Positions 43,722 through 52,845 of a stretch of DNA of 64,000 bases are shown in pieces. Below the pieces are notes generated by a model that was not told the DNA's origin, did no database searches, and was given only the letters and a program-made list of their open reading frames with translations. Both the position numbers and the translations under genes were made by a program. This DNA is from Robiginitalea sp. SC105 (lineage in GTDB: Bacteria > Bacteroidota > Bacteroidia > Flavobacteriales > Flavobacteriaceae). The DNA is taken from the NCBI RefSeq assembly GCF_014243345.1, contig NZ_JACLZF010000001.1:744001-808000 (forward strand), in the 5' to 3' direction. Each line of letters opens with the position of its first letter. Position 1 is the stretch's first letter.

Positions 43722-44708
43722 ATGTCAGCAGCTGAAGAGCCTATTCTGAAGGAAAATAAGGACCGTTTCGTAATCTTCCCGATCCAGCACCACGATCTCT
43801 GGGAATGGTACAAGAAATGTGAGGCCTGTTTCTGGACTGCTGAAGAGATCGACCTGCATCAGGACCTGAGCGACTGGAACAACAAGCTTTCGGATGACGA
43901 GAAGTATTTCATCAAACACATCCTGGCCTTTTTTGCGGCCTCGGATGGGATCGTCAATGAAAACCTGGCCGAGAATTTCGTCAACGAGGTGCAGTATTCG
44001 GAGGCCAAGTTCTTCTACGGTTTCCAGATCATGATGGAAAACATCCACTCGGAAACCTATTCCCTGCTCATCGACACCTATGTCAAGGACGAAAAGGAAA
44101 AAAACCTGCTGTTCCAGGCCATTGAGAATTTCCCGGCCATCAAGAAAAAGGCAGACTGGGCCCTGAAATGGATCGAATCCCCGAGTTTTGCCGAGCGGCT
44201 GATCGCCTTCGCCGCGGTGGAGGGGATTTTCTTCTCAGGGGCATTCTGTTCCATCTTCTGGCTGAAGAAGCGCGGGCTGATGCCCGGCCTCACCTTCTCC
44301 AATGAACTGATCTCACGGGATGAGGGCATGCATTGCGACTATGCCGTGCACCTGCACAACAAGCACCTGATCAACAAGGTCTCCAAGGAGCGGATTACCC
44401 AGATTCTCACCAATGCCCTGGACATCGAGCGGGAGTTTATCACCGAGTCCCTGCCGGTCAGCCTGATCGGGATGAATGCCAAGCTGATGACCCAGTACCT
44501 GGAGTTCGTCACCGACCGCCTGCTGGTAGAGCTGGAATGCGACAGGGTGTACAACTCGACCAACCCCTTTGATTTTATGGACATGATTTCCCTGCAGGGG
44601 AAAACGAATTTCTTTGAGAAACGGGTCTCCGAATACCAGAAGGCCGGTGTAATGAACAAGGAAAAGGATACAGATTCCCAGAAAATCAGCTTCGACGCGG
44701 ACTTTTAG
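43722..44708 (+). CDS. nrdB: Ribonucleoside-diphosphate reductase small subunit NrdB, 328 aa
   Basis: Class I R2 subunit that makes the tyrosyl radical used by NrdA to reduce ribonucleotides. Metal and radical residues follow the eukaryote-like pattern: D75 in [12 protein letters not shown]106 and H109 in MMENIHSE, and radical Tyr113 in [27 protein letters not shown] is also conserved. The C-terminal acidic/hydrophobic tail (SFDADF) is the NrdA-docking peptide. An imperfect -7 word AATCTTTG lies about 60 nt upstream. A terminator separates it from nrdA, so the two subunits may be uncoupled at the RNA level. Confidence 0.97.
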   Translation: MSAAEEPILKENKDRFVIFPIQHHDLWEWYKKCEACFWTAEEIDLHQDLSDWNNKLSDDEKYFIKHILAFFAASDGIVNENLAENFVNEVQYSEAKFFYGFQIMMENIHSETYSLLIDTYVKDEKEKNLLFQAIENFPAIKKKADWALKWIESPSFAERLIAFAAVEGIFFSGAFCSIFWLKKRGLMPGLTFSNELISRDEGMHCDYAVHLHNKHLINKVSKERITQILTNALDIEREFITESLPVSLIGMNAKLMTQYLEFVTDRLLVELECDRVYNSTNPFDFMDMISLQGKTNFFEKRVSEYQKAGVMNKEKDTDSQKISFDADF

Positions 44709-44726
44709 GGAATACGCAAAGCCGAA

Positions 44727-44750
44727 AAGTCCGGGCTTCCGGGCTTTTTT
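44727..44750 (+). terminator. Hairpin terminator between nrdB and nrdA
   Basis: AAGTCCGG, loop GCTT, CCGGGCTT followed by a T-run: an 8-bp stem with one G-U pair. Partial read-through into nrdA is possible. Confidence 0.7.
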
Positions 44751-44828
44751 CTGTGCTTGATTTTAAATGTTAACAATTTTAACAGGGCGGGGTGACCCCG
44801 ATAACTAAACACTAAAAACGAGAAACAC

Positions 44829-47309
44829 ATGTATGTAGTAAAAAGAGACGGCAGGAAGGAGCCGGTAATGTTCGATAAAATTACCGCCCGCGTACGCAAA
44901 TTGTGCTATGGCCTGAGCGACCTGGTAGACCCGGTCAAAGTAGCCATGCGGGTCATCGAGGGCCTCTATGACGGGGTAACCACCTCGGAACTCGACAACC
45001 TTGCCGCTGAGATCGCGGCCACCCTGACCACGACCCATCCGGATTACGCCAAGCTGGCCGCCCGGATCTCCGTCTCCAACCTTCATAAGAACACCAAGAA
45101 GTCGTTCTCCGAAACCATGAAGGACCTCTACGAATACGTAAACCCCCGCACCGGCAAGAAGGCCCCGCTCGTGGCCGACGACGTTTTTGAAGTGATCCGG
45201 AAGCACGCCGACGAACTGGACTCCATGATCATCTACAACCGGGATTTCGGCTACGATTATTTCGGCTTCAAAACCCTGGAGCGTTCCTACCTGTTAAAAC
45301 TCAACGGCAAAATCGTGGAGCGGCCCCAGCACATGCTCATGCGGGTTTCCGTGGGCATCCACCTGAACGACCTGGAAGCGGTACGTGAGACGTACGAGCT
45401 GATGTCTAAAAAGTATTTCACCCACGCCACCCCAACACTGTTCAATTCCGGGACGCCCAAGCCCCAGATGTCTTCCTGTTTCCTGCTGGCCATGCAGGAC
45501 GACAGTATCGACGGCATTTACAATACGCTGAAGCAAACGGCCAAAATCTCCCAATCGGCTGGCGGCATCGGGCTGTCCATCCACAACATCCGCGCGACCG
45601 GTTCCTATATTGCCGGGACGAACGGTACCTCAAATGGCCTGGTGCCCATGCTGCGGGTATTTAACGATACAGCCCGCTATGTGGACCAGGGCGGCGGCAA
45701 GCGCAAAGGGAGTTTTGCCATTTACCTGGAGCCCTGGCATGCGGATATCTTCGATTTCCTCGAGTTGAAAAAGAACCACGGAAAAGAGGAGATGCGGGCC
45801 AGGGACCTGTTCTACGCCATGTGGATCTCCGACCTCTTTATGAAGCGGGTCGAATCCGATGCCGAATGGACGCTCATGTGCCCGAATGAATGCCCGGGGC
45901 TGTATACCACCCACAGCGAGGAATTCGAGGCACTGTACCTGAAGTACGAAAAAGAAGGCAAGGGCCGGAAAACCATTAAGGCCCGCGAACTCTGGGAGAA
46001 GATCCTGGAATCGCAGATCGAAACAGGGACTCCCTATATGTTGTACAAGGATGCTGCCAACCGCAAGAGCAACCAGAAAAACCTGGGCACCATCCGATCC
46101 TCCAACCTTTGTACGGAAATCATGGAGTATACGGCGGAAGATGAGGTGGCGGTCTGCAACCTGGCTTCCATTGCCCTTCCCATGTTCATCAAGAACGGCG
46201 AATTTGACCACAAAGAGCTCTTCAAGGTAACCAAGCGGGTGACCAAGAACCTGAACCGGGTGATCGACCGGAATTACTATCCGATTGTGGAGGCCGAAAA
46301 CTCCAACATGCGCCACCGGCCTGTGGGCCTCGGTGTGCAGGGCCTTGCGGATACCTTTATCCTGTTGCGGCTGCCGTTTACCAGCGATACAGCCAAGAAA
46401 CTGAACCGGGAAATCTTCGAGACACTGTATTATGCGGCTGCTACTGCCTCCATGGAGATGGCCAAGGAAGAAGGGCCGTATTCCTCCTACAAGGGCAGCC
46501 CGATCTCCCAGGGCCAGTTTCAGCACAACCTCTGGGGCATCAAGGACGAGGAGCTTTCCGGCCGGTGGGACTGGGACAAACTCCGCAAGAGCATCAAAAA
46601 GCACGGGGTGCGGAACTCTCTGCTGGTAGCACCCATGCCAACGGCTTCCACTTCCCAGATCCTGGGGAACAACGAGTGCTTTGAGCCCTATACCTCCAAT
46701 ATCTATACCCGCCGGGTACTCTCCGGGGAATTCATCGTGGTCAACAAGCACCTGCTGGAAGACCTGGTTTCCCTGGGCCTGTGGAATGAGAACATGAAGC
46801 AGGAACTCATGCGGGCAAACGGGTCCATCCAGCATATCGATGCGATCCCGGATGAGATCAAGGAGCTCTACCAGACAGTTTGGGAACTCAGCATGAAGGA
46901 CATCATTGACATGAGCCGGCAACGCGGCTACTTTATCGACCAGAGCCAGTCCCTGAACCTGTTCATGGAAAATGCAAACTATGCCAAGCTCACCTCCATG
47001 CACTTTTACGCCTGGAAGAGCGGCCTGAAGACGGGTATGTATTACCTGCGTACCAAATCGGCCGTGGATGCCATCAAGTTTACTTTGGACAACACCAAGA
47101 AAAAGGAGGAAACACCGGAAGTGGTCGCAGTGGCCCAGGAAGAAGCCGTACCCGAGAAGGCAAAAAGCCTGAAGGTACAGACAACGCCGGTCAAGGAACA
47201 GGACGTCGACGCGGAGCCCATGACGCCGGAAGAGATGAAAGCCCTGGTCGCCCAGGCTAAGGCAGCTTCCGGGAAACCCGATGACGAATGCCTGATGTGC
47301 GGTTCCTGA
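44829..47309 (+). CDS. nrdA: Ribonucleoside-diphosphate reductase large subunit NrdA, 826 aa
   Basis: Catalytic R1 subunit converting NDPs to dNDPs. An N-terminal ATP-cone (about 1-90: [22 protein letters not shown]) predicts dATP feedback regulation. The central domain shows [20 protein letters not shown] (substrate-site Cys), CNLASIALP and [15 protein letters not shown]. The C-terminal redox pair is C821/C824 in DECLMCGS, preceded by a low-complexity linker (about 750-800). Length fits class Ia/eukaryote-like R1. It lies 120 nt after nrdB, with a terminator between them. Confidence 0.98.
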   Translation: MYVVKRDGRKEPVMFDKITARVRKLCYGLSDLVDPVKVAMRVIEGLYDGVTTSELDNLAAEIAATLTTTHPDYAKLAARISVSNLHKNTKKSFSETMKDLYEYVNPRTGKKAPLVADDVFEVIRKHADELDSMIIYNRDFGYDYFGFKTLERSYLLKLNGKIVERPQHMLMRVSVGIHLNDLEAVRETYELMSKKYFTHATPTLFNSGTPKPQMSSCFLLAMQDDSIDGIYNTLKQTAKISQSAGGIGLSIHNIRATGSYIAGTNGTSNGLVPMLRVFNDTARYVDQGGGKRKGSFAIYLEPWHADIFDFLELKKNHGKEEMRARDLFYAMWISDLFMKRVESDAEWTLMCPNECPGLYTTHSEEFEALYLKYEKEGKGRKTIKARELWEKILESQIETGTPYMLYKDAANRKSNQKNLGTIRSSNLCTEIMEYTAEDEVAVCNLASIALPMFIKNGEFDHKELFKVTKRVTKNLNRVIDRNYYPIVEAENSNMRHRPVGLGVQGLADTFILLRLPFTSDTAKKLNREIFETLYYAAATASMEMAKEEGPYSSYKGSPISQGQFQHNLWGIKDEELSGRWDWDKLRKSIKKHGVRNSLLVAPMPTASTSQILGNNECFEPYTSNIYTRRVLSGEFIVVNKHLLEDLVSLGLWNENMKQELMRANGSIQHIDAIPDEIKELYQTVWELSMKDIIDMSRQRGYFIDQSQSLNLFMENANYAKLTSMHFYAWKSGLKTGMYYLRTKSAVDAIKFTLDNTKKKEETPEVVAVAQEEAVPEKAKSLKVQTTPVKEQDVDAEPMTPEEMKALVAQAKAASGKPDDECLMCGS

Positions 47310-47382
47310 GAAGGAGCCCGCTGGTTGGGCCCGGGCGGAGGAAATCCGTTGTGGCCCCCCGGCAGTTTTAGTGTTTATTTCA

Positions 47383-47433
47383 AAAAAAATGCCTCAGCGG
47401 ACTGCGACTTGCAGGAACTGCTGAGGTGTTTTT
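47383..47433 (+). terminator. Rho-independent terminator after nrdA
   Basis: A-run, then CCTCAGC, an inner CTGC/GCAG pair, GCTGAGG and TGTTTTT. It lies about 80 nt past the nrdA stop. Confidence 0.75.
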
Positions 47434-47499
47434 CTTACCGGCATAGCGGTCTGAGGATACTTCTGTGGAAGTAACCTTACGAAACGGGAACCTGGCTGG

Positions 47500-47586
47500 C
47501 TAATCTTCGAGCATCGGCTTTACAATGCTGCGGATCACCAGGAAAACGGCCAGATAGCCCAATAGGATGATATAATAATTTTCCAT
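47500..47586 (-). CDS. Tiny single-TM membrane protein, 28 aa
   Basis: Minus-strand reading frame ATG (47586) to TAG (47500) encodes MENYYIILLGYLAVFLVIRS plus IVKPMLED. It has one hydrophobic helix (about 5-19) and a basic/acidic tail. It is too short for normal gene finders. Support comes from the clean membrane-helix pattern and from a second tiny membrane protein gene in the same orientation 86 nt upstream. No family recognised; chance occurrence cannot be excluded without homologs. Confidence 0.5.
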   Translation of the reverse strand: MENYYIILLGYLAVFLVIRSIVKPMLED

Positions 47587-47672
47587 GATTGCGTCACCTA
47601 TATTAATTACGCAAAAAATCAGCTTCCCGGATCACGGCCGGCAGAAATTTCTGAAAAAGTTGTTGACAGCGC

Positions 47673-47801
47673 CTATCCCATTTCCTGTTCGGAAGGCTCC
47701 CCGGACATCCGGGCCCGGAATTTCTTATAGGCAAAATGCGCTACGGAATAGAGGGAAATGTAGGTCAGTAGTACAAGAAGGTAGGTATCGATCTGGGTCA
47801 T
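47673..47801 (-). CDS. Small single-TM membrane protein, 42 aa
   Basis: Minus-strand frame ATG (47801) to TAG (47673): MTQIDTYLLVLLTYISLYSV opens the sequence, forming one TM helix, followed by AHFAYKKFRARMSGEPSE, a basic juxtamembrane segment with a polar tail. The positive charges after the helix predict an outside-in orientation with a cytoplasmic C-terminus. TATTATTG, a near-match to the -7 word, lies upstream around 47835. It sits alone between the nrdA terminator and the sugar cluster, paired with the 28-aa frame. Function unknown. Confidence 0.55.
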   Translation of the reverse strand: MTQIDTYLLVLLTYISLYSVAHFAYKKFRARMSGEPSEQEMG

Positions 47802-47887
47802 CGCTTTCCAGGTTTTCGGGGTTCAGGACGAAATGTACAATAATATCGACAAAAAGCGATAAGACGTAAGAAAAATTCGATGAACTG

Positions 47888-48799
47888 CTAGGGGTCGACC
47901 GATTTGTAGGCCTGGATCACTGCTTCCTCTCCGGGGGTTCCTTCCATGGAATTCCCGTGTTCCATTCCCAGGATCCCGTTGTAACCCCGGCCCAACAGGT
48001 ACCGGAAAACATTGGCGTAGTTGATCTCCCCGGTGGTTGGTTCCTTTCGCCCGGGGTTGTCGCCAATCTGGAAATAGGCAATTTCGTCCCAGCAGGCCCC
48101 GATATTCGGGATGAGGTTGCCTTCCTGTATCTGCTGGTGGTAAATGTCAAAGAGGATTTTGCAGGCAGGGGAATTTACAGCACGGCAAATTTCATAGGCC
48201 TGGGCCGACCCGCTCAGGAACATGCCGGGGTGATCCCTGAAATTCAGGGGCTCCAGCACCATGACCAGGCCATGGGGTTCCAGGATATCTGCGGCTTGTC
48301 GGAGACTTTCAACCACACTGGCTGTCTGATGGCCCATATCGCGCCTTAAATCGAGGTGACCGGGCACTACCGTCATCCACTTTGCATTGACGCGTCTGGC
48401 TACGTCTACGGCTGCCCGGATCTCTTCCAGGAATTCCTCCCGGAGGGCCGGATCCCCGGATGCCAGGTTTGGTTTATCCCAATAGATGGCATGTGCCACA
48501 AAGACCCCCATCCGAAGTCCCCGCTCCATCATTACCCGGGCCATGGCTTCTTGCATGGCCACAGGCCGGTTGGGCATCCCGTTATCCTCAAACGAACGGA
48601 AACCCGCATCGGCCATAAATCGCAATTGATCCAGCGGGTCGTCACCGGCACTGCCCTTGAACATCCCGAGGTGGGGGGCGTAATCCAGAGTGAAGCCCTC
48701 CTGGGGGCGTGCTTGCCGAGCCTGGCCAAATGAAAAAGGGCTTGCGGCGCCCAGGGCAGCCGCAAGCCCTGTATTGCGTATGAATTTCCTGCGTTCCAA
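47888..48799 (-). CDS. Tat-exported TIM-barrel hydroxypyruvate/sugar isomerase family protein, 303 aa
   Basis: Xylose-isomerase-like TIM barrel (AP_endonuc_2 superfamily) exported by Tat: RRKFIRN starts a signal ending near FSFGQA (about residue 26). The barrel resembles hydroxypyruvate isomerase, with WMTVVPGHLD, LEPLNFRDHPGMFLS, KILFDIYHQQIQEGNL and LGMEHGNSMEGTPGEE; the Glu/Asp/His residues in these stretches form the metal site typical of the family. Periplasmic members like this occur in keto-sugar pathways, so isomerisation or elimination on a 3-keto sugar is more likely than true hydroxypyruvate isomerase activity. The gene is 11 nt after the subunit-3 gene, in the order GMC, subunit 3, isomerase. 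Confidence 0.88.
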   Translation of the reverse strand: MERRKFIRNTGLAAALGAASPFSFGQARQARPQEGFTLDYAPHLGMFKGSAGDDPLDQLRFMADAGFRSFEDNGMPNRPVAMQEAMARVMMERGLRMGVFVAHAIYWDKPNLASGDPALREEFLEEIRAAVDVARRVNAKWMTVVPGHLDLRRDMGHQTASVVESLRQAADILEPHGLVMVLEPLNFRDHPGMFLSGSAQAYEICRAVNSPACKILFDIYHQQIQEGNLIPNIGACWDEIAYFQIGDNPGRKEPTTGEINYANVFRYLLGRGYNGILGMEHGNSMEGTPGEEAVIQAYKSVDP

Positions 48800-48810
48800 A
48801 ACCTCCTGGG

Positions 48811-49461
48811 TCAGATGGACCAGGCCTTGCCGCCTGTGAGTTCGTTCAGGTCGCCACAGGGGATATATTCGCCGGGTACCGGCAGGTAGGCCAGCACCTC
48901 TTCCCCAATGTATTCGGAACTCTTGAAGGCCCAGATGGTTGCGCCCCTCAGGTTGTTGGCAAAACTATACCGGGATATGGCTTCGTCCAGGGTAGCTTCC
49001 TCCCCGGATTCCACTGCTTCCTGGTAAGAGCCGATGGCCTCCATGATCACGGCCTCTTCCTCGGGGCTCCGTTTGGCCAGGCTTTCGGCAAGTACGGGCT
49101 CCAGGTCCTCTGCGGTCAGGTCTTCAGCGGTTTCCTTTCCGGAATCCGCCTGTGCCTTCGCAATAAATGCACCCATAGCCATTTTCATGAAGTCCTGTTC
49201 GGCCCTGGGGGGCACGGCCTCCATATAGCTGTCGATAAAGGCGTGCACCTGCAGCTCGGAAGCCGAAGGGGTATCGGTTTTCGGCAGGATGATATCCACC
49301 AGTTGCAACAATACCCCGCCTTCTGCCGGGCTGAAAAATACCGGGGTCCAGGTGGGCCCGGCTTCCTGCTGGCAGCTTTGCAGGATGCTCATTACCGTTG
49401 GGGTTGCCAGGGTCCAACCCATGGCCATTCCCATATTTCTTAAGGCTTTTCTTCTTTCCAT
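48811..49461 (-). CDS. Gluconate 2-dehydrogenase subunit 3 family protein, 216 aa
   Basis: Small subunit of periplasmic GMC-type dehydrogenases (Gluconate_2-dh3 family). A twin-arginine signal (RRKALRN, then about residues 10-28) ends at a Cys (ILQSC, about residue 29), so it may be both Tat-exported and lipidated. The mature part is helical, with LLQLVDIILPKTDTPSASELQVHAFID typical of the family. The partner flavoprotein has no signal and probably hitch-hikes through Tat with this subunit. The ATG at 49461 overlaps the GMC stop by one base (TAATG), giving tight 1:1 coupling. The longer frame to 49596 is antiphase to the GMC gene. Confidence 0.92.
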   Translation of the reverse strand: MERRKALRNMGMAMGWTLATPTVMSILQSCQQEAGPTWTPVFFSPAEGGVLLQLVDIILPKTDTPSASELQVHAFIDSYMEAVPPRAEQDFMKMAMGAFIAKAQADSGKETAEDLTAEDLEPVLAESLAKRSPEEEAVIMEAIGSYQEAVESGEEATLDEAISRYSFANNLRGATIWAFKSSEYIGEEVLAYLPVPGEYIPCGDLNELTGGKAWSI

Positions 49462-51173
49462 TAGATGTTTCCTTTTTTGAGTTCTTTTACAGCGTGGTCT
49501 GCTGCGCGGGCCGTAAAGGCCATATAGGTGAGCGATGGGTTGACACAGGCCGCCGACGTCATAAAGGCCCCGTCGGTCACGTAGACATTTTTGCAATCGT
49601 GCACCTGGTTGTAGGCATTCACCACAGAGGTACGGCGGTCCCTGCCCATGCGGGCAGTGCCCATCTCGTGGATCCCCAGGCCAAGGGCGCTTTGGCCATT
49701 GAAGGGGGTTACATCGCGGAAGCCTGCTTTTTCGAGCATATCCGCCGCCTGTTCCATCATATCCTGGCGCATGTTCAGTTCGTTTTCCTTGTAGCCGGCA
49801 TCAAAAGTCACGGTAGGCAGCCCCCACTGGTCTTTTTTGTCGAAATCCAGGGTCATCCGGTTGTCCTCGTAGGGCAGTACCTCGCCGAAGCCGCCCATGC
49901 CGAAGGTCCAGCCCCCCGGTTTGAGGATGGCCTCTTTCAGGTCCTTCCCATGGGATAACTCGCCGATGGTATCCTCCCAGTTGCCGCGGCTGGCGCCCCC
50001 CTGGTATCCATACCCGCGTTTGAAGCTGTCCACGTTGGTCTTGCCTCCGAGGTTCCGGAAACGGGGCAGGTAGATCCCATTTGGCTTGCGGCCTTTGTAA
50101 TACTTGTCTTCGTACCCGTCGAATTTTCCAGAGGCCCCCACATTCAGGTGGTGGTCCATGATGTTCCGCCCCAGCTGGTCCGAGTCGTTGCCCAGGCCGT
50201 TCGGGAAGCGGTCGGAGCGGGACTGCATGAGGATGGAGGACGAGGCGATCGCGGAGGCGCAGAGGAAGACCACCTTGGCCTTGAATTCAAATTCCTCTTT
50301 GGTAATGCGGTCGATGATTTTTACCCCAGTTGCTTTTTTGGTGTCCGGGTCATAGACGATTTCATGTACGATGGAATCCGGTCTCAGGGTCAGGTTGCCC
50401 GTACGCTCGGCGGCCGGCAGCGTGGACGACACGCTGCTGAAATAGGCCCCGAAAGGACAACCGCGGATACAGCGGTTGCGGAACTGGCAGCGGTTGCGGC
50501 CCTCGTATTGCTTGTCGCTGTTGATGTGGGCCACGCGGCCCGCGGTGACCACCCGGTCATCGTACTGTTCGGACAGTTTGGTGCGGAAATGATCCTCCAC
50601 GCAGTTGAGTTCCATCATGGGTTCGAAAACCCCGTCCGGCAGCTGGGGCAACCCAAGCTTTTCGCCCGTCACCCCGATATAGGCCTCGACCTTGTCGTAC
50701 CAGGGTGCAATGTCCCGGTAACGCACCGGCCAATCCACGGCGATGCCTTCCTTGAGGTTCGCCTCAAAATCGATGTCGCTCCAGCGGTAGCTGTGCCGGC
50801 CCCACATGATGGAGCGTCCGCCCACGTGGTACCCGCGCATCCAGTCGAACCGCTGTGTTTCGTTATAAGGGTGCTCCAGGTCATTGACAAACCAGAAGTT
50901 GTGTTGGGCCCGGGTCGTGTAACCGGTCCGGGCCTGTTTTTCCTGCTTGGCGGCTTCCTCCCTGGGGAGCTGGCCACCGTGGGGGAAATCCCAGTCATCC
51001 ATATTCGCAGTGGGATAATCCTCGATGTGCCTGACCATCCGGCCGCGCTCCAGTACGAGGGTTTTCAGGCCCGCCTCACAGAGTTCCTTAGCGGCCCAGC
51101 CTCCGCTGATCCCGCTGCCAACCACGATGGCGTCGTAGGAATCCTGCTCCTGGTTGTAATAGAATTTACTCAT
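49461..51173 (-). CDS. GMC-family oxidoreductase, 570 aa
   Basis: FAD-dependent sugar or alcohol dehydrogenase. The N-terminal FAD-binding motif is VVGSGISGGWAAKEL (about 17-31), followed by the family block GGRSIMWGRHSYRW and a cysteine-rich insertion with CQFRNRCIRGCPFGAYFSS (three cysteines, seen in gluconate/sorbitol-dehydrogenase-like members). The C-terminal GMC domain carries GIHEMGTARMG and NPSLTYMAFTARAAD with the catalytic His/Asn. No signal peptide of its own; it overlaps the Tat-bearing subunit-3 gene. Oxidation of a sugar hydroxyl (such as C3) is inferred from neighbours. Its closest relative in the window is the protein encoded at 57130-58836. No cytochrome c subunit is present. 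Confidence 0.95.
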   Translation of the reverse strand: MSKFYYNQEQDSYDAIVVGSGISGGWAAKELCEAGLKTLVLERGRMVRHIEDYPTANMDDWDFPHGGQLPREEAAKQEKQARTGYTTRAQHNFWFVNDLEHPYNETQRFDWMRGYHVGGRSIMWGRHSYRWSDIDFEANLKEGIAVDWPVRYRDIAPWYDKVEAYIGVTGEKLGLPQLPDGVFEPMMELNCVEDHFRTKLSEQYDDRVVTAGRVAHINSDKQYEGRNRCQFRNRCIRGCPFGAYFSSVSSTLPAAERTGNLTLRPDSIVHEIVYDPDTKKATGVKIIDRITKEEFEFKAKVVFLCASAIASSSILMQSRSDRFPNGLGNDSDQLGRNIMDHHLNVGASGKFDGYEDKYYKGRKPNGIYLPRFRNLGGKTNVDSFKRGYGYQGGASRGNWEDTIGELSHGKDLKEAILKPGGWTFGMGGFGEVLPYEDNRMTLDFDKKDQWGLPTVTFDAGYKENELNMRQDMMEQAADMLEKAGFRDVTPFNGQSALGLGIHEMGTARMGRDRRTSVVNAYNQVHDCKNVYVTDGAFMTSAACVNPSLTYMAFTARAADHAVKELKKGNI

Positions 51174-51380
51174 CTAGAATGATTGTTTAGTTCTTAAAAG
51201 TATTAAATATTAAATTAATTTTCTACATTTAAACGCCCATAAATCCTAGGGTTTTGCATCAAAGAAGGCCTAAATATAAGGATAATGCAATGAGTGCGAA
51301 AACCTTGAATCAAGGATTAACATACTGCCGCCCGGCAGGGCCGAATAGACCAATAACTAACCAATAGTATTATTTAACCG

Positions 51381-52379
51381 ATGAAAAGAAGAAAATTCCT
51401 CTACCAGAGTGCCTCCGCGTCAGCCGCTGTTTCCCTTTTCGGGGTGATGGCCTGCAAGGGTGAAAACAAGAAAGAACAGGAAAGTGCCGACTCGATGACA
51501 GAAGCCGCCGCCGAACCGTTTTTCAAGCTTTCCCTGGCACAGTGGTCCATCAACCGGATGATCCGCAACGATGGCGTGGATCCGTATACGTTTGCCGAAA
51601 AGGCCAAGGGTTGGGGCTTTACCGGCCTGGAGTACGTGAGCCAGCTGTATAACAGCACCCTGGAACCCGCAGGTTATTCCCCGGAAGCCATGCAGGAATT
51701 TGTAGATAAATGCAACGCCGAAGCCGCCAAGCACGGCCTGCAGAATGTGTTGATCATGGTCGATGGACAGGGGAACCTGGCCGTCTCCGACCCGGCAGAG
51801 CGCAAAGCGGCTGTCGAAAACCATTACAAATGGGTGGATGCTGCCGCCGGTATGGGATGCCATGCGATCCGGGTCAACCTTGCAGGCAGCAACAACCCGG
51901 AAGAATGGATCCCCAATTCGGTGGACGGTCTTACCCAGCTGGGCACCTATGCGCAGGGGAAAGGCATCAATGTCCTGGTCGAAAATCACGGGGGCCTCTC
52001 CTCCAACGGTGCCCTGATGGCCCAGGTCTTTGAACAGGTGGAATTGGATAACTGCGGAACCCTCCCGGATTTCGGGAACTTCTGCATCCGCCGGAATGAC
52101 CCCTCGGACTGGGGGTCGGGCTGCGCCGAAATGTACGATATCTATAAGGGCGTCCGGGAACTGATGCCCTACGCCAAAGCTGTTAGTGCCAAAGCCCATG
52201 ACTTCGGGCCCGATGGCTATGAAGCGGAGATCGATTATGTCCGCATGCTGAAAATCGTCAAAGACGCCGGCTATACCGGTTACATTGGCGTGGAATACGA
52301 AGGAAGCGAGTTGGGCGAGGAGGCCGGTATTATCGCCACGAGGGATTTATTGATTAAGGCTGCCGGCGAGCTGTCTTAA
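51381..52379 (+). CDS. Tat-exported lipoprotein sugar isomerase/epimerase (TIM barrel), 332 aa
   Basis: AP_endonuc_2/xylose-isomerase-like TIM barrel with an exported N-terminus: RRKFLYQ twin-arginine motif, hydrophobic stretch and lipobox GVMAC (Cys about residue 25). Barrel strands carry LVENHGGLSSNG, LPDFGNFCI and YIGVEYEGSELGEE, containing acidic metal ligands. It is therefore a lipid-anchored periplasmic sugar isomerase/epimerase or keto-sugar lyase. The gene is divergent from the GMC gene and opens a plus-strand run: isomerase, DinB, two MFS, Gfo/Idh/MocA. Confidence 0.9.
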   Translation: MKRRKFLYQSASASAAVSLFGVMACKGENKKEQESADSMTEAAAEPFFKLSLAQWSINRMIRNDGVDPYTFAEKAKGWGFTGLEYVSQLYNSTLEPAGYSPEAMQEFVDKCNAEAAKHGLQNVLIMVDGQGNLAVSDPAERKAAVENHYKWVDAAAGMGCHAIRVNLAGSNNPEEWIPNSVDGLTQLGTYAQGKGINVLVENHGGLSSNGALMAQVFEQVELDNCGTLPDFGNFCIRRNDPSDWGSGCAEMYDIYKGVRELMPYAKAVSAKAHDFGPDGYEAEIDYVRMLKIVKDAGYTGYIGVEYEGSELGEEAGIIATRDLLIKAAGELS

Positions 52380-52391
52380 GGAGGCATTTGG

Positions 52392-52835
52392 ATGAAAACA
52401 TATTTCCAGCAACTTTTTGATTACAATTACTACTGTAACAAAAGGCTAATCGAGGCGTGCTCCGAAATGGAAGAAGTGCCTGCCCGGACAGCAGAGTTAT
52501 TCAGCCACATCCTCAATGCCCACCATATCTGGAATGCACGCATCCTGGAGAACGACCCTCAGTTCGAAGTCTGGCAGCGGCAGGAAATCGACCAATGGCC
52601 GGACCTTCACTACGAAAACCAGCGGAACTCCTTTGAGGTGATCACCAACGCGGACCACCTGGAAAAACGGGTCGGCTACCTCACTTCGGACGGAAGGTCC
52701 TTTACCAACACGCTGCAGGATATCCTGTTCCACATCATCAACCATTCCACCCATCACCGGGCACAGATCGCCTCCGATTTCAGGGCCAACGGGAAAGACC
52801 CCCTGGCGCTAGACTATATCTTCTACAAGCGCTAA
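52392..52835 (+). CDS. DinB-family protein, 147 aa
   Basis: Four-helix DinB/YfiT-like metal-binding protein. The conserved histidines are visible: HILNAHHIWNARIL (about 47-60) and HIINHSTHHRAQI (about 117-129), which usually bind a divalent metal in thiol-transferase-like members. Cytoplasmic. It starts 12 nt after the isomerase gene and 10 nt before the MFS gene, so it is in the sugar operon, but its function there is unknown; a metal- or thiol-dependent modification of a sugar or detoxification of an intermediate are possibilities only. Confidence 0.88.
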   Translation: MKTYFQQLFDYNYYCNKRLIEACSEMEEVPARTAELFSHILNAHHIWNARILENDPQFEVWQRQEIDQWPDLHYENQRNSFEVITNADHLEKRVGYLTSDGRSFTNTLQDILFHIINHSTHHRAQIASDFRANGKDPLALDYIFYKR

Positions 52836-52845
52836 CCCACTGGAA

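Larger units (their letters stand above)
47310..47887. other. Interval between nrdA and the sugar cluster
   Basis: About 580 bases without a conventional gene. It holds the nrdA terminator (47383-47433) and two minus-strand tiny membrane-protein frames (47500-47586, 47673-47801). A plus-strand 94-codon frame at 47585 has unlikely composition and is not called. Confidence 0.5.

Noticed and set aside
47585-47869. 94-codon plus-strand ORF
   Set aside because: Composition is Arg/Ser/Pro-rich with no motif, and it overlaps two better minus-strand membrane-protein frames.
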